DNA from: Microtetraspora malaysiensis
GTDB taxonomy: Bacteria > Actinomycetota > Actinomycetes > Streptosporangiales > Streptosporangiaceae
NCBI RefSeq assembly: GCF_001528665.1
Contig: NZ_BBYJ01000040.1
Coordinates: forward strand, 1 to 64,000
Length of the DNA: 64,000 bases
Direction: 5' to 3'
The notes beneath the pieces are model-generated. The model was not told the origin of the DNA. It did no database searches and saw only the letters and a list, made by a program, of their open reading frames with translations. Shown here piece after piece: positions 16,780-25,480 of the stretch; the stretch's first letter is position 1, and each line of letters opens with the position of its first letter. Position numbers and translations under genes: made by a program.

Positions 16780-18348
16780 ATGAGCATTCGCGTGTACCGC
16801 AACGCCGCCATCCGCACCGGAGAGGCCGGCGCCCCGCCGGCCCAGGCAATGGCCGTGGACGGCGAAATGCTGATCGCCGTCGGCACCGAGGCGGAGGTGC
16901 GCGCGGCCGCGGGCCCGAGCGCGGAGCTGATCGACCTGGACGGCGCCGCGGTGCTCCCCGGCCTGTACGACGCGCACATCCACACCGCGCAGTACGCCCA
17001 GAGCCTCGGTGCGGTGGACCTGCGCGACGTGCGCTCGCTGGACGAGGCCCTCGCCATGGTGGCCGCGCACGCGGCCCGGCTGCGGCCGGGCGCCTGGCTG
17101 TTCGGCGGCCGGTGGAACAGCAACACGTGGAACCCCCCGGCCCAGCCGGACCGGTACGCGCTGGACTCGGTCTGCCCGGACCTGCCGGTCGCGCTGCCCA
17201 GCGTGGACGGCCACACGGTGTGGGCCAACTCGGCCGCGCTGCGGCTGGCCGGCATCGACGTGAGCACGCCCGACCCGGTGGGCGGCGAGATCGTCAGGGA
17301 TGCCAACGGGGAGCCCACCGGCATCCTGCGCGAGTCGGCCTCGTACCCGCTGCGCAACCTGATGGTCTCCGCCGACCTGCGCGACCTGCTGCGCACCGCG
17401 CAGGACGAGCTGCTCGGACTCGGCCTGACCAGCGTCCACGACATCGACGGCGAGGACTGCCGGGACGCCTACCTGGCACTGCGCGACGCCGGCGAGCTGA
17501 AGCTGCGCGTCCACAAGGCGATCCCGATGATCCACCTGGAGAAGGCCATCGCCGAGGGCCGCCGCACCGGGCAGGGTGACGACTGGGTCCGCACCGGACC
17601 GGTGAAGATCTTCAGCGACGGTGCCCTCGGCTCGCACTCCTGCCACATGAGCGAGTCCTTCGCCGACGATCACGGCAACACCGGCATCGCGGTCACGCCG
17701 TACGAGGAACTGGTCGCGCTGTTCTCCCGGGCGGCGGGGGCCGGCATCGCGGTGGCCACGCACGCCATCGGCGACCAGGCCAACCACCTGGTCCTCGATG
17801 CCTACGAGGCGCTGGGCGCCACACCGGGGCTGCGGCACCGCATCGAGCACGCCCAGCACCTGCGGCCGGACGACCTGTCCAGGATGGCGCGGCTGGGCGT
17901 CGTCGCCTCGATGCAGCCGGTCCACTGCACCAGCGACATCGACCTGGTCGACTCACTGCTGGCCGGCCACGAGCTGGCCTCCTACGCCTGGCGCGGGATG
18001 CTGAACGTCGGCGTCGCGCTGGCCTTCGGCTCCGACGCGCCCGTCGAGCACCCCAACCCCTTCGCCGCGCTGTACGCCGCGGTGACCCGCACCCGGACCG
18101 ACGGCACCCCCGTCGGCGGGTGGCAGCCGGAACAGCGGCTGAGCATGGCCGAGGCCGTCACCGCCCACACCCTGGGCGCGGCCTACGCCGCGGGCGAGGA
18201 GGACCGCAAGGGCCTCCTCACACCCGGCAGACTCGCCGATTTCATCGCGGTGGACACCGACCCTTACCTGGAGTCGCCCGAGGCGGTGCTGCGCACCAAG
18301 GTCCTGACCACCGTCGTCGGCGGCGATGTCCGCTGGCAGCTCATCTGA
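16780..18348 (+). CDS. YtcJ-like amidohydrolase
   Basis: A 522-residue metal-dependent hydrolase of the amidohydrolase superfamily, related to N-substituted formamide deformylase and YtcJ. Motifs in order: LPGLYDAHIH (His66 and His68), SVDGHTVWANSAAL, KIFSDGALGS (metal-bridging region), THAIGD, IEHAQH, and FGSDAPVE with the catalytic Asp near 407. The typical C-terminal LLTPGRLADFIAVD beta-sandwich end is present. It is likely cytoplasmic, hydrolysing a C-N bond in an N-acyl or formamide compound. It heads an operon with a polar amino acid ABC importer (15-base gap), so the importer may bring in the substrate. The LysR gene is divergent. Confidence 0.88.
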   Translation: MSIRVYRNAAIRTGEAGAPPAQAMAVDGEMLIAVGTEAEVRAAAGPSAELIDLDGAAVLPGLYDAHIHTAQYAQSLGAVDLRDVRSLDEALAMVAAHAARLRPGAWLFGGRWNSNTWNPPAQPDRYALDSVCPDLPVALPSVDGHTVWANSAALRLAGIDVSTPDPVGGEIVRDANGEPTGILRESASYPLRNLMVSADLRDLLRTAQDELLGLGLTSVHDIDGEDCRDAYLALRDAGELKLRVHKAIPMIHLEKAIAEGRRTGQGDDWVRTGPVKIFSDGALGSHSCHMSESFADDHGNTGIAVTPYEELVALFSRAAGAGIAVATHAIGDQANHLVLDAYEALGATPGLRHRIEHAQHLRPDDLSRMARLGVVASMQPVHCTSDIDLVDSLLAGHELASYAWRGMLNVGVALAFGSDAPVEHPNPFAALYAAVTRTRTDGTPVGGWQPEQRLSMAEAVTAHTLGAAYAAGEEDRKGLLTPGRLADFIAVDTDPYLESPEAVLRTKVLTTVVGGDVRWQLI

Positions 18349-18363
18349 AGGAGCACTTCCCTT

Positions 18364-19317
18364 TTGAACACCCGGATCCTCACCACGCTCGCCGTCGGCG
18401 GGCTGCTGGCCGCGACCGCCGCCTGTGGCGCTCAGTCCCTCGACGGCGGAGACTCCGACGCGGCGGCCTCGGCGCCGGCCGTCGTCCTCGACCAGGCCCC
18501 CGCCGAGGAGAAGGCGGCCGATGTCATCAACGCCATCAACCCGGACGAGGAACTCGCGGCGAAGGCGCCGGCGAGCCTGAAGTCCGGCGGCCTGAAGGTC
18601 GTCTCCTCGATCGGCTACCCGCCGATGGAGCTGTACGCGAGCGACGGCAAGACGGCGATCGGCTTCGACCCCGCCCTGGCGCGCGCCATCGCGAGGAAGC
18701 TCGGCGTCAAGGTGACCATCACCGACGAGGAGTTCAACTCGCAGATCCCCGGCGTCCTCACCGGCCGGTACGACTTCGTCATCTCGTCCATGAGCGACAC
18801 CCCCGAGCGGCAGGGCCAGGTCACGTTCGTCGACTACGTGCAGGCCGGCGCCGCGCTGCTGGTCAAGAAGGGCAACCCGGCGGGCATCAACGGGCCGAAG
18901 GATCTGTGCGGCAAGACGGTCTCCGTCGTCGACAACGGCTCCTCGATGGAGTTGGCCGAGAGCTACGACGCCGACTGCAAGAAGGACGGCAAGCCCGCCG
19001 TGGACATCCTGAAGTTCCCCGGCGACACGGAGGCCATGCTCCAGGTGGGCAACGGCCGCGCCCAGGCCACCGTCACCGACTACGTGGTCGCCGCGTACAA
19101 GACGGCCGATCCCCAGCTCGGAATGGAGGCGATCGCCCTCGACGGCACCGCGGCCCCCTGGGGGATCGGGATGAAGCCGGACAACACCCAGCTCATCGAC
19201 TCCGTCAAGGGCGCGCTCGACTCCCTCATCAAGAGCGGCGAGTACGGCAACCTGCTCAAGGCGTGGAACCTGGACGCGCTGGCCGTCGAGTCGGCCGTGG
19301 TCAACGGCGGTAAGTGA
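18364..19317 (+). CDS. Polar amino acid ABC transporter, substrate-binding lipoprotein
   Basis: A 317-residue family 3 solute-binding protein. The TTG start follows AAGGAG about a dozen bases upstream and gives a proper lipoprotein signal: MNTRILTTLAVGG, then LLAATAAC with the lipid-bearing Cys near 21. Core motifs are GFDPALARAIARKLG and FVISSMSDTPERQGQVTFVDY, as in glutamine/arginine binding proteins. The middle gene of the operon, it delivers substrate to the permease (one base downstream) and ATPase. Substrate is probably an amino acid or an N-modified derivative processed by the upstream amidohydrolase. Confidence 0.9.
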   Translation: MNTRILTTLAVGGLLAATAACGAQSLDGGDSDAAASAPAVVLDQAPAEEKAADVINAINPDEELAAKAPASLKSGGLKVVSSIGYPPMELYASDGKTAIGFDPALARAIARKLGVKVTITDEEFNSQIPGVLTGRYDFVISSMSDTPERQGQVTFVDYVQAGAALLVKKGNPAGINGPKDLCGKTVSVVDNGSSMELAESYDADCKKDGKPAVDILKFPGDTEAMLQVGNGRAQATVTDYVVAAYKTADPQLGMEAIALDGTAAPWGIGMKPDNTQLIDSVKGALDSLIKSGEYGNLLKAWNLDALAVESAVVNGGK

Positions 19318-19318
19318 C

Positions 19319-20227
19319 GTGCGCACCGAACCGATCGCCGGCCCGTCCGGCCCTCCGGTGCCCGTCGCCCGTACCTTGCACTGGGGCCGCTGGGTGTCCG
19401 CGGCGGTCGCTCTGGCCGTCGCGGGCTGGCTGGTCTACCTGGTCGTGGTCAATCCGCACCTCGACTGGGGCAAGGTCGCCGAGTATCTGTTCAACGACCG
19501 GATCCTGGCCGGAGTCTGGGTCACCATCGAGATCTCCGTGCTGGCGACGGCCCTCGGGCTGGTGCTCGGCGTCCTGGTCGCGGTCATGCGGCTGGCGCAC
19601 AACCCCGTGCTGAGCGCGCTGGCCTCGGGCTACATCTGGTTCTTCCGCGGCACGCCGGTGCTGGTGCAGCTCATCTTCTGGTACAACCTGGCGTTCCTCT
19701 TCCCCGAGCTGGTGCTCAAGATCCCGTTCACCATGATCGGCCTCAAGTGGGACACCAACCAGGTGATGACCGGCTTCACCTCGGCGATGCTGGGGCTGGG
19801 GCTGAACCTGGCGGCCTACTTCGCCGAGACCGTACGCGCCGGGATCCAGGCGGTGGACCGCGGCCAGACCGAGGCGGCGTACGCGCTGGGCATGACACCG
19901 GCCAAGCGGATGCGGGTCATCGTGCTGCCGCAGGCGCTGCGCATCATCATCCCGCCGACCGGAAACGAGTTCATCTCGATGCTGAAGACCACGTCGCTGG
20001 TCTACGTGGTCGCCGGGCACGACCTGATGACCAACGCCAGCCAGATCTACAAGGCGAACAACCGGATCATGGAGCTGCTGATCGTGGCGAGCGTCTGGTA
20101 CATGCTCATGACGGCCGTGGCGACCTTCCTTCAGGGGCGGCTGGAGCGCCGTTTCGGCTCTGACGCCGTACGGCTGGTGCGCGGCGGCGGCGCGGCGGCC
20201 CGGGTCCTGCCGAAGGTGGCCGCGTGA
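19319..20227 (+). CDS. Polar amino acid ABC transporter permease
   Basis: A 302-residue HisM/GlnP-type permease with five or six membrane segments starting near residue 22. The signature cytoplasmic loop [31 protein letters not shown] lies near 183-212 (EAA loop). GTG start, one base after the preceding stop. The stop overlaps the ATPase start by four bases (GTGA). A single permease gene implies a homodimer. Confidence 0.92.
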   Translation: MRTEPIAGPSGPPVPVARTLHWGRWVSAAVALAVAGWLVYLVVVNPHLDWGKVAEYLFNDRILAGVWVTIEISVLATALGLVLGVLVAVMRLAHNPVLSALASGYIWFFRGTPVLVQLIFWYNLAFLFPELVLKIPFTMIGLKWDTNQVMTGFTSAMLGLGLNLAAYFAETVRAGIQAVDRGQTEAAYALGMTPAKRMRVIVLPQALRIIIPPTGNEFISMLKTTSLVYVVAGHDLMTNASQIYKANNRIMELLIVASVWYMLMTAVATFLQGRLERRFGSDAVRLVRGGGAAARVLPKVAA

Positions 20228-21060
20228 ACCCCGGCGTGAAGTCCGCAGAGTCCGCGGAGTCCGGCGTGGAATCCGGGGTGGAGCCGGTCGTGCTGGCCTC
20301 GGGTGTCCGGATGGGCTACGGCGGCGTGCAGGTGCTCAACGGGGTGGACTTCGCCGTCGCCCCCGGCGAGGTGAGCTGCATCATCGGCCCGTCGGGGTCC
20401 GGCAAGTCCACGTTCCTGCGGTGCCTCAACGGGCTGGAGCCGGTGCTCGGCGGCAGCCTGCGGGTCCTCGGGGAGGAGGTCGGCCACACGCTGCGTGACG
20501 GCAGATACCACCCTTGGACGCCCAAGGAGTTCGCCGCCTTCCGCAAGAACATCGGCATGGTGTTCCAGCGCTTCAACCTCTTCGCGCACCAGAGCGCGCT
20601 GGAGAACGTCGCCTGCGGCCCGGTCCACGTGCTGGACACGCCGCAGGACCGGGCGCGGACGCTGGCGATGGAGCACCTGGACCGGGTCGGCCTGGCCGAC
20701 CACGCGCACAAGCGGCCGCACCAGCTCTCCGGCGGGCAGCAGCAGCGGGTCGCCATCGCCAGGGCGCTCGCGATGAGCCCGACGCTGATGCTGTTCGACG
20801 AGCCGACCTCCGCGCTCGACCCGGAGCTGGTCGACGAGGTCCTCGAGGTCATGAAGGGCCTGGCCGCCGAGGGCATGACGATGGTCGTGGTGACCCACGA
20901 GATCGCCTTCGCCCGGGAGGTCGGCGACCGGCTGACCTTCTTCGCCGACGGCGTAGTGGTCGAGCAGGGCGGGCCGCGCGAGCTCCTCGCCGCCCCGGCC
21001 CACGAGCGCACCCGGGCGTTCCTGTCCAGCGTGCTCGGCTCCGAGGACGGGCGTTCGTAG
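20224..21060 (+). CDS. Polar amino acid ABC transporter ATP-binding protein
   Basis: A 278-residue ATPase. Walker A is GPSGSGKST near 57-65, the signature is [15 protein letters not shown] near 169, and Walker B is [13 protein letters not shown] His switch is in VVVTHEIAF. The first 20 residues are a low-complexity repeat ([14 protein letters not shown]). It ends the operon and a strong terminator follows. Compared with GlnQ (about 240 residues) it has an insertion after the first lobe ([18 protein letters not shown]), as in some actinomycete paralogues. Confidence 0.93.
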   Translation: MNPGVKSAESAESGVESGVEPVVLASGVRMGYGGVQVLNGVDFAVAPGEVSCIIGPSGSGKSTFLRCLNGLEPVLGGSLRVLGEEVGHTLRDGRYHPWTPKEFAAFRKNIGMVFQRFNLFAHQSALENVACGPVHVLDTPQDRARTLAMEHLDRVGLADHAHKRPHQLSGGQQQRVAIARALAMSPTLMLFDEPTSALDPELVDEVLEVMKGLAAEGMTMVVVTHEIAFAREVGDRLTFFADGVVVEQGGPRELLAAPAHERTRAFLSSVLGSEDGRS

Positions 21061-21072
21061 TCGATCGAGGAT

Positions 21073-21107
21073 GGCCGGGGGTGGTCACGCCGCCCCCGGC
21101 CTTTCTC
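21073..21107 (+). terminator. Rho-independent terminator of the amino acid importer operon
   Basis: GGCCGGGGG pairs with CCCCCGGCC across an 11-base loop and is followed by TTTCTC. It lies 12 bases after the ATPase stop. Confidence 0.75.
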
Positions 21108-21140
21108 ATGCCGGACAGTTTTACAAACCTGCCTACTACT

Positions 21141-21175
21141 CGTGCCGCCTCCGGCAGCCTGCCGGAGGCGGCACG
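21141..21175. terminator. Long perfect hairpin after the RidA gene
   Basis: A 16-base perfect stem begins CGTGCCGCCTCCGGCA and closes on a three-base loop (GCC). It lies between convergent genes, seven bases beyond the RidA stop, and probably ends the leftward transcript. There is no immediate T run. Confidence 0.6.
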
Positions 21176-21181
21176 GTCGCG

Positions 21182-21577
21182 TCACGCGACGGCGGTCCCC
21201 TCAAGCTCGACCATCAGGTCGGGGATCGCCAGCCGTGTCACCCCGAGCATCGTGGTGGACGGTGCCACCCCGGCGGCGCCCAACCGCGACACCAGCACGC
21301 CGTAGTGCTCGAAGACCCGATCGACGTCGGTGGTGTAGACGTTGATCCGGACGAGGTTCGCGAGGGACATGCCGGCCTCGCCGAGCACGGCCTCCAGGTT
21401 GTCGAGGCTGAGCGCCAACTGCGCCGCCATGTCACCGGCATGCTGGGGCTTGCCTTCGCCGCTCATCGCGGTCTGCCCGGAGATGTACAGGGTCCGGGTC
21501 TGCCCGGAGACGATCTCACCCTGGTTGTACCCCAGCTCCGTCGACCACGCCCACGGGTTGACCGCCGTTCGCTCCAT
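21182..21577 (-). CDS. RidA/YjgF family protein
   Basis: A 131-residue Rid-family protein: GEIVSGQTRTLYISGQTAM near the start, NLEAVLGEAGMSLANLVRINVYTTDV in the middle, and a C-terminal TRLAIPDLMVELEGTAVA where classical RidA has the active-site Arg (R in LPxxxLVExE regions). RidA hydrolyses reactive 2-aminoacrylate made by PLP enzymes; diverged Rid members act in catabolic pathways. The ATG at 21577 has GGAG upstream; earlier in-frame ATGs at 21622 and 21640 are possible. It is divergent from a WYL regulator and next to the amino acid importer operon, consistent with a role in clearing imine intermediates. Confidence 0.85.
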   Translation of the reverse strand: MERTAVNPWAWSTELGYNQGEIVSGQTRTLYISGQTAMSGEGKPQHAGDMAAQLALSLDNLEAVLGEAGMSLANLVRINVYTTDVDRVFEHYGVLVSRLGAAGVAPSTTMLGVTRLAIPDLMVELEGTAVA

Positions 21578-21713
21578 AGCCACATCAGCTCCATTCGATT
21601 CATCGTGAGTACGTACGTCCATCGGCTCGGCAGCCGACATCTGCTTGGTTGCGTTGATGAGCCTCCCAACAAATCACGACATCTTTTGTCACGTATTTCG
21701 ATAGTGTTTTCGT

Positions 21714-22688
21714 GTGCGTGCCGACCGGTTGGTCTCGCTGGTGCTGCTGCTGCGGCAGCAGGGCCGGCTGTCCGCGACCGCGCTGGCCCGCGAGCTGGAG
21801 GTATCCACCCGCACCGTGCTGCGCGACATCGAGGCGCTGTCCGCAGCCGGCGTCCCGGTCTACGCCGAACGCGGCCGGCACGGCGGTTTCGAGTTGCTGC
21901 CGGGTTTCCGGACCGAGCTCACCGGACTGAACCCCGACGAGGCCCTTGCCCTGCTGGTCGCCGGATCGCGGCGCGGCGCGCAGGCATTCGGCCTCGGCTC
22001 AGCGCTCGCTTCGGCGATGCTCAAAGTGGTCGACGCGCTACCCGAGAGCTATCGGGACACCGCGGCCGGCGCGGCCGAGCGATTGCTCATCGACCCGGAG
22101 ACCGACCTCCTCTCGCGTCGGCTGGTCGATGAGGAGGTGCCTGACGCCATAGCGGCCGAGGTCCTGCGCGCGGTGTTCGCCGGACACAAGCTGCGGATCC
22201 ACTACGCGGCTGTGGACCAGACCCCGATGTGGCGCACGGTGGACCCGATCGGCCTGGTCACCATTCGCGACCGGGGCTACTTGCTGGCCACGAAGTCCGG
22301 CGCGGACCGCACCTACCGGCTGTCCCGGATCTTGGCCGCCAAGGAGCTCCCCGAACCCGCACAGCGTCCGGACCGGGTCGATCTGGACCGGGCCTGGCAG
22401 GAACGCAGCACGCGGTTTCGGACCGGCGGCGACCAAGTCACCGTGCTGGTACGGGTGAACCCGGGGCGGCGGGAGGACCTGCTGGGCACCGCGCTGGCGG
22501 TCCGCGCCGAGGAACCCGACGCGGACGGCTGGCTGCGGATGGAGGTGTCCTTCCAAGATTCACGACACGCCAAATGGGCACTGTGGCAGCTCAGCATGGA
22601 CGCGGAAGCCCTGGCCCCGCAGTGGTTGCGCGACTTCCTGCGCGACCGCGCCACCGCGATCGCCACCCGCTACGGAGTGTCGTCCTGA
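21714..22688 (+). CDS. WYL-domain transcriptional regulator (DeoR-like HTH)
   Basis: A 324-residue regulator. The N-terminal helix-turn-helix is RLSATALARELEVSTRTVLRDIEALSAAGVPVYAERGRHGGFELL-like, split over residues 17-62. The WYL domain lies at about 140-215 and a C-terminal WCX-like extension follows to 320. The GTG start lacks a ribosome site but has TAGTGT at 21702-21707, six bases upstream, suggesting a leaderless transcript. It is divergent from the RidA gene, which it probably controls. WYL domains bind nucleic acid or nucleotide ligands; here the ligand is unknown. Confidence 0.92.
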   Translation: MRADRLVSLVLLLRQQGRLSATALARELEVSTRTVLRDIEALSAAGVPVYAERGRHGGFELLPGFRTELTGLNPDEALALLVAGSRRGAQAFGLGSALASAMLKVVDALPESYRDTAAGAAERLLIDPETDLLSRRLVDEEVPDAIAAEVLRAVFAGHKLRIHYAAVDQTPMWRTVDPIGLVTIRDRGYLLATKSGADRTYRLSRILAAKELPEPAQRPDRVDLDRAWQERSTRFRTGGDQVTVLVRVNPGRREDLLGTALAVRAEEPDADGWLRMEVSFQDSRHAKWALWQLSMDAEALAPQWLRDFLRDRATAIATRYGVSS

Positions 22689-22817
22689 GAGCTGTCGCCT
22701 GCTGCGGGCCGAAGGGGACTTGCTCGATCACCTCGAACGGCCGCACCGGCTTCCCGGCCGCGGGCTCCTCGGTCGCCGGCGGAGGTACGTCGCGCGGACA
22801 AGCGCGCCCTTCTAAAG

Positions 22818-22845
22818 TGAAACAGGTTCTATTACGCTCTGTTTC
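22818..22845. promoter_or_regulatory. KstR-like operator and extended palindrome before the LLM oxidoreductase gene
   Basis: Bases 22818-22831 match the published KstR consensus TnnAACnnGTTnnA at every fixed position. A second symmetry, GAAACAG (22819-22825) against CTGTTTC (22839-22845), brackets the -10-like TACGCT (22833-22838). The ATG is at 22847 and no ribosome site is present, so a repressor bound here would cover the whole core promoter. Confidence 0.6.
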
Positions 22846-22846
22846 C

Positions 22847-23725
22847 ATGCGGTTCACCTACGCCGAGGCCATGACCGACCCGTCGTACTATCTCCCGCTC
22901 GCCCAGGCCGCCGAAGCGGCGGGCTACGCGAGCTTCACCGTGGCGGACTCCCTCGTCTATCCGAAGGAGTCCACCACGAGCTATCCCTACACCTCCGACG
23001 GCGACCGGCAGTTCCTGGAGGACAAGAGCTTCATCGAGACGTTCATCCTGGTGGCGACACTGGGAGCGGCGACCTCGACGATCCGGTTCACCCCGTTCGT
23101 ACTCAAGCTGCCGGTCCGCCCGCCGGTGCTGGTCGCCAAGCAGGCGAGCTCGATCGCGTACCTGACCGGCAACCGGCTGACCCTCGGCGTCGGGCTCAGC
23201 CCGTGGCCGGAGGACTTCGCGGTGATGGGCGTGCCGTGGGCGCGCCGCGGCAAGCGGATGGACGAGGCCATCGAGGTGGTACGCGGCCTGACGAGCGGCG
23301 ACTACTTCGAGTACCACGGCGAGTTCTACGACCTGCCGCCGGTGAAGATGTCCCCGGCCCCCACCGAACCGATCCCGATCCTGGTCGGCGGGCACAGCGA
23401 CGCGGCGCTGCGCCGGGCCGCCCGCCTCGGCGACGGCTGGATGCACGGCGGAGGCGACGCCGAGGAGCTGGACGCGCTGCTGGCCAGGCTGGCCGCGCTG
23501 CGCGCCGAGGAGGGCACGGCCGACCGCCCCTTCGAGATCCATGCGATCTCCTACGACGCGTACCACGCGGACGGGGTGAAGCGGCTGGCCGACAAGGGCG
23601 TCACCGACCTGATCGTCGGCTTCCGGTCGCCGTACATCAAGGGGCCGGACACCGAACCCCTGGCCAGGAAGATCGAGCACCTTGAGCGCTTCGCGGAGTC
23701 GGTGATCGCCAAAGTCACCCCTTAA
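22847..23725 (+). CDS. LLM-class flavin/F420-dependent oxidoreductase
   Basis: A 292-residue luciferase-like TIM-barrel protein. It shows the family hallmarks: MRFTYAEAMTDPSYYLPLAQAAEAAGY, ATLGAATSTIRFTPFV, LTLGVGLSPWPEDFAVMGVPW and PIPILVGGHSDAALRRAARLGDGWM. Members use F420 or FMN to oxidise or reduce lipids, alcohols or antibiotics. The ATG at 22847 is chosen because the coding signature begins there; the open frame upstream to 22229 is antisense-type noise over the WYL gene. It sits behind a KstR-type operator and heads a block ending in cholesterol oxidase, so a step in sterol or fatty-acid-like catabolism is likely. Confidence 0.92.
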   Translation: MRFTYAEAMTDPSYYLPLAQAAEAAGYASFTVADSLVYPKESTTSYPYTSDGDRQFLEDKSFIETFILVATLGAATSTIRFTPFVLKLPVRPPVLVAKQASSIAYLTGNRLTLGVGLSPWPEDFAVMGVPWARRGKRMDEAIEVVRGLTSGDYFEYHGEFYDLPPVKMSPAPTEPIPILVGGHSDAALRRAARLGDGWMHGGGDAEELDALLARLAALRAEEGTADRPFEIHAISYDAYHADGVKRLADKGVTDLIVGFRSPYIKGPDTEPLARKIEHLERFAESVIAKVTP

Positions 23726-23734
23726 CCCGGAAAC

Positions 23735-23750
23735 GAGAACACGTTACAGT
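23735..23750. promoter_or_regulatory. KstR-like operator overlapping the -10 box of 23758
   Basis: GAGAACACGTTACA (23735-23748) matches TnnAACnnGTTnnA at seven of eight fixed positions; only the first T is replaced by G. It overlaps TACAGT (23745-23750), seven bases before the ATG. Confidence 0.5.
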
Positions 23751-23757
23751 CGCGGAT

Positions 23758-24213
23758 ATGACCGATTCCACGGCAGTCACCTGGGAAGCGCCGGACCCTG
23801 ACCACGCCGACCACCCCGCGCGCCGGGCCGCGCGGTCGTCCATGGCCGCGGTCACCGCGGGACACAGGGGCGAATGGCTGGGACTGTTCGCCCCCGACGC
23901 CCTCGTGGAGGATCCCGTCGGCCCCTCGCCGCTCGATCCCGAAGGCAGGGGCCACCGCGGCCACGACGAGATCGGGAGGTTCTGGGACGCCTATGTCGGC
24001 TCGGTGCGCGAATACCGCTTCCATGTCAGGGACTCCTTCGCCAACGGGCCCTGCTGCGCCAACGTCGCCTCCATCGTCATGACGCTGGACGGCGGCGCGA
24101 CCATGACGGTCGACTGCGTGATCATCTATACCGTCGACGAATCCGGGGCGATCACGTCGCTCCGCGCCCACTGGGAACCGGACCGCGCGATGGCCACCCT
24201 GACCACCCCCTGA
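23758..24213 (+). CDS. SnoaL-like / NTF2-fold protein, ketosteroid-isomerase-like
   Basis: A 151-residue protein of the NTF2 cone fold: ARRAARSSMAAVTAGHRGEWLGLFAPDALVEDPVGPS is followed by GHDEIGRFWDAYVG, a typical SnoaL/KSI pattern with Asp near 49 in the pocket. Such proteins isomerise delta-5-3-ketosteroids, hydrolyse or simply bind. Given the nearby cholesterol oxidase, whose product is a 3-ketosteroid, isomerase or hydratase activity on a steroid is plausible but unproven. The gene has no ribosome site; the leaderless start follows a TACAGT box that overlaps a KstR-like site. Confidence 0.82.
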   Translation: MTDSTAVTWEAPDPDHADHPARRAARSSMAAVTAGHRGEWLGLFAPDALVEDPVGPSPLDPEGRGHRGHDEIGRFWDAYVGSVREYRFHVRDSFANGPCCANVASIVMTLDGGATMTVDCVIIYTVDESGAITSLRAHWEPDRAMATLTTP

Positions 24214-24375
24214 AACACCGCCCCGGCCGCCGGGAAGCGGTGGCGGCGGGACGCGGGGCGAGGTAACACCGCCGGAGAACGGCCGGGTCGGAGGGCGGGC
24301 ACACCATGCCCTTTTCCCGGCCTGACCACGGGATTCACCGTCCGAACATCGGGGCGCGGGGGCCCTATGCACTAA

Positions 24376-24394
24376 ACCAAGCGCTTGCTACGCT
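24376..24394. promoter_or_regulatory. KstR2-like palindrome at the promoter of 24401
   Basis: ACCAAGCGCTTGCT (24376-24389) matches the KstR2 form AnCAAGnnCTTGnT at every fixed position. It abuts TACGCT (24389-24394), which stands six bases before the ATG at 24401. Confidence 0.55.
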
Positions 24395-24400
24395 CCGCCC

Positions 24401-25480
24401 ATGGTGTCCACAATCGTCTGGGGTACCGGCAATGTGGGCCGAGCGGCCATCCGCGCCGTCGAGGCCCATCCGGCACTGGAACTCACGGCAGTGCTCGTCC
24501 ACACTCCCGGCAAGGTCGGCCGCGACGCGGGTGAACTCGGCGGGCTCGACCACCGGCTCGGTGTCACGGCGACCGACGACGTCGACGCGGTGCTGGCCGC
24601 CCGGCCCCGCGTCGTCGTGTACGCGGCCTCCGGGGACATCCGCCGCGACGACGCCCTCGCCGACATCGTCCGGGCGATCCGGGCCGGGGCCGTGGTCGTC
24701 ACGCCCTCGCTGTACGCGCTCTACGACCAGCGCAACGCCCCGCCCGAGCTGCGGGAACCGATCCTGGCCGCGGTCGCCGAGGGCGGCGGCTCCCTGTTCG
24801 TCTCCGGCGTCGACCCCGGCTGGGGCAACGACGTGCTCCCCCTGCTGATCAGCGGTCTCGGCTCGACGGTGGACGTGATCCGCTGCCAGGAGATCTTCGA
24901 CTACACCACCTACGACCAGCCCGACTCGGTCCGCTACATCGTCGGCATGGGCCAGCCGATGGACTACGAGCCGCCGATGATCGCGCCGACGGTCCCGACC
25001 ATGGTGTGGGGCGGGCAGGTGCGGCTGATGGCCCGCGCCCTCGGCGTCGAACTCGACGAGATCCGCGAGACCCTGGAGCGGCGCCCGCTCGACTCCACGG
25101 TCAGCACCAGGTCGATGGGCGACTTCGAGGCCGGCACCCAGGGCGCGGTCCGGTTCGAGGTGCAGGGCATCGTCGAGGGCGAGCCCCGCATCGTGATCGA
25201 GCACATCACCCGCATCCACCCGTCCTGCGCGCCGGACTGGCCGTCACCGCCCGACGGCGAAGGAGCGCACCGGGTGATCATCGAGGGCCGCCCGCGCATC
25301 GAGGTCACGATCGAGGCCTCCGACGAGGGCGGCAACCGGTCCGCGGGCGGGAACGCCACCGCGGTCGGCAGGCTGGTGAACGCCGTCGAATGGCTCGTGG
25401 AGGCGGAGCCGGGACTCTACGACGCGCTCGACGTCCCGCTGCGCCCCGCGGTCGGCAGGCTCGGAAGGAAGCGATCATGA
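24401..25480 (+). CDS. Dihydrodipicolinate-reductase-like NAD(P)-dependent dehydrogenase
   Basis: A 359-residue Rossmann protein: VSTIVWGTGNVGRAAIRAV carries the GxGxxG nucleotide site at 8-13, and VVVYAASGDIRRDDALADIVRAIRAG is the DapB-like middle. This large subgroup, annotated as dihydrodipicolinate reductase-like or 2,4-diaminopentanoate dehydrogenase-like, is common in actinomycete steroid and lipid gene blocks, where its substrate remains unclear. A KstR2-like site covers its promoter and the transcript should be leaderless. Its stop overlaps the next start by four bases (ATGA), so it forms an operon with the CMD-family gene. Confidence 0.87.
   Translation: MVSTIVWGTGNVGRAAIRAVEAHPALELTAVLVHTPGKVGRDAGELGGLDHRLGVTATDDVDAVLAARPRVVVYAASGDIRRDDALADIVRAIRAGAVVVTPSLYALYDQRNAPPELREPILAAVAEGGGSLFVSGVDPGWGNDVLPLLISGLGSTVDVIRCQEIFDYTTYDQPDSVRYIVGMGQPMDYEPPMIAPTVPTMVWGGQVRLMARALGVELDEIRETLERRPLDSTVSTRSMGDFEAGTQGAVRFEVQGIVEGEPRIVIEHITRIHPSCAPDWPSPPDGEGAHRVIIEGRPRIEVTIEASDEGGNRSAGGNATAVGRLVNAVEWLVEAEPGLYDALDVPLRPAVGRLGRKRS

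Noticed and set aside
22591-22857. 88-codon minus-strand frame containing GKPVRPFEVIEQVPFG
   Set aside because: The segment looks faintly protein-like, but it lies across the WYL gene end and the KstR-like promoter, has no ribosome site, and no family is recognised.
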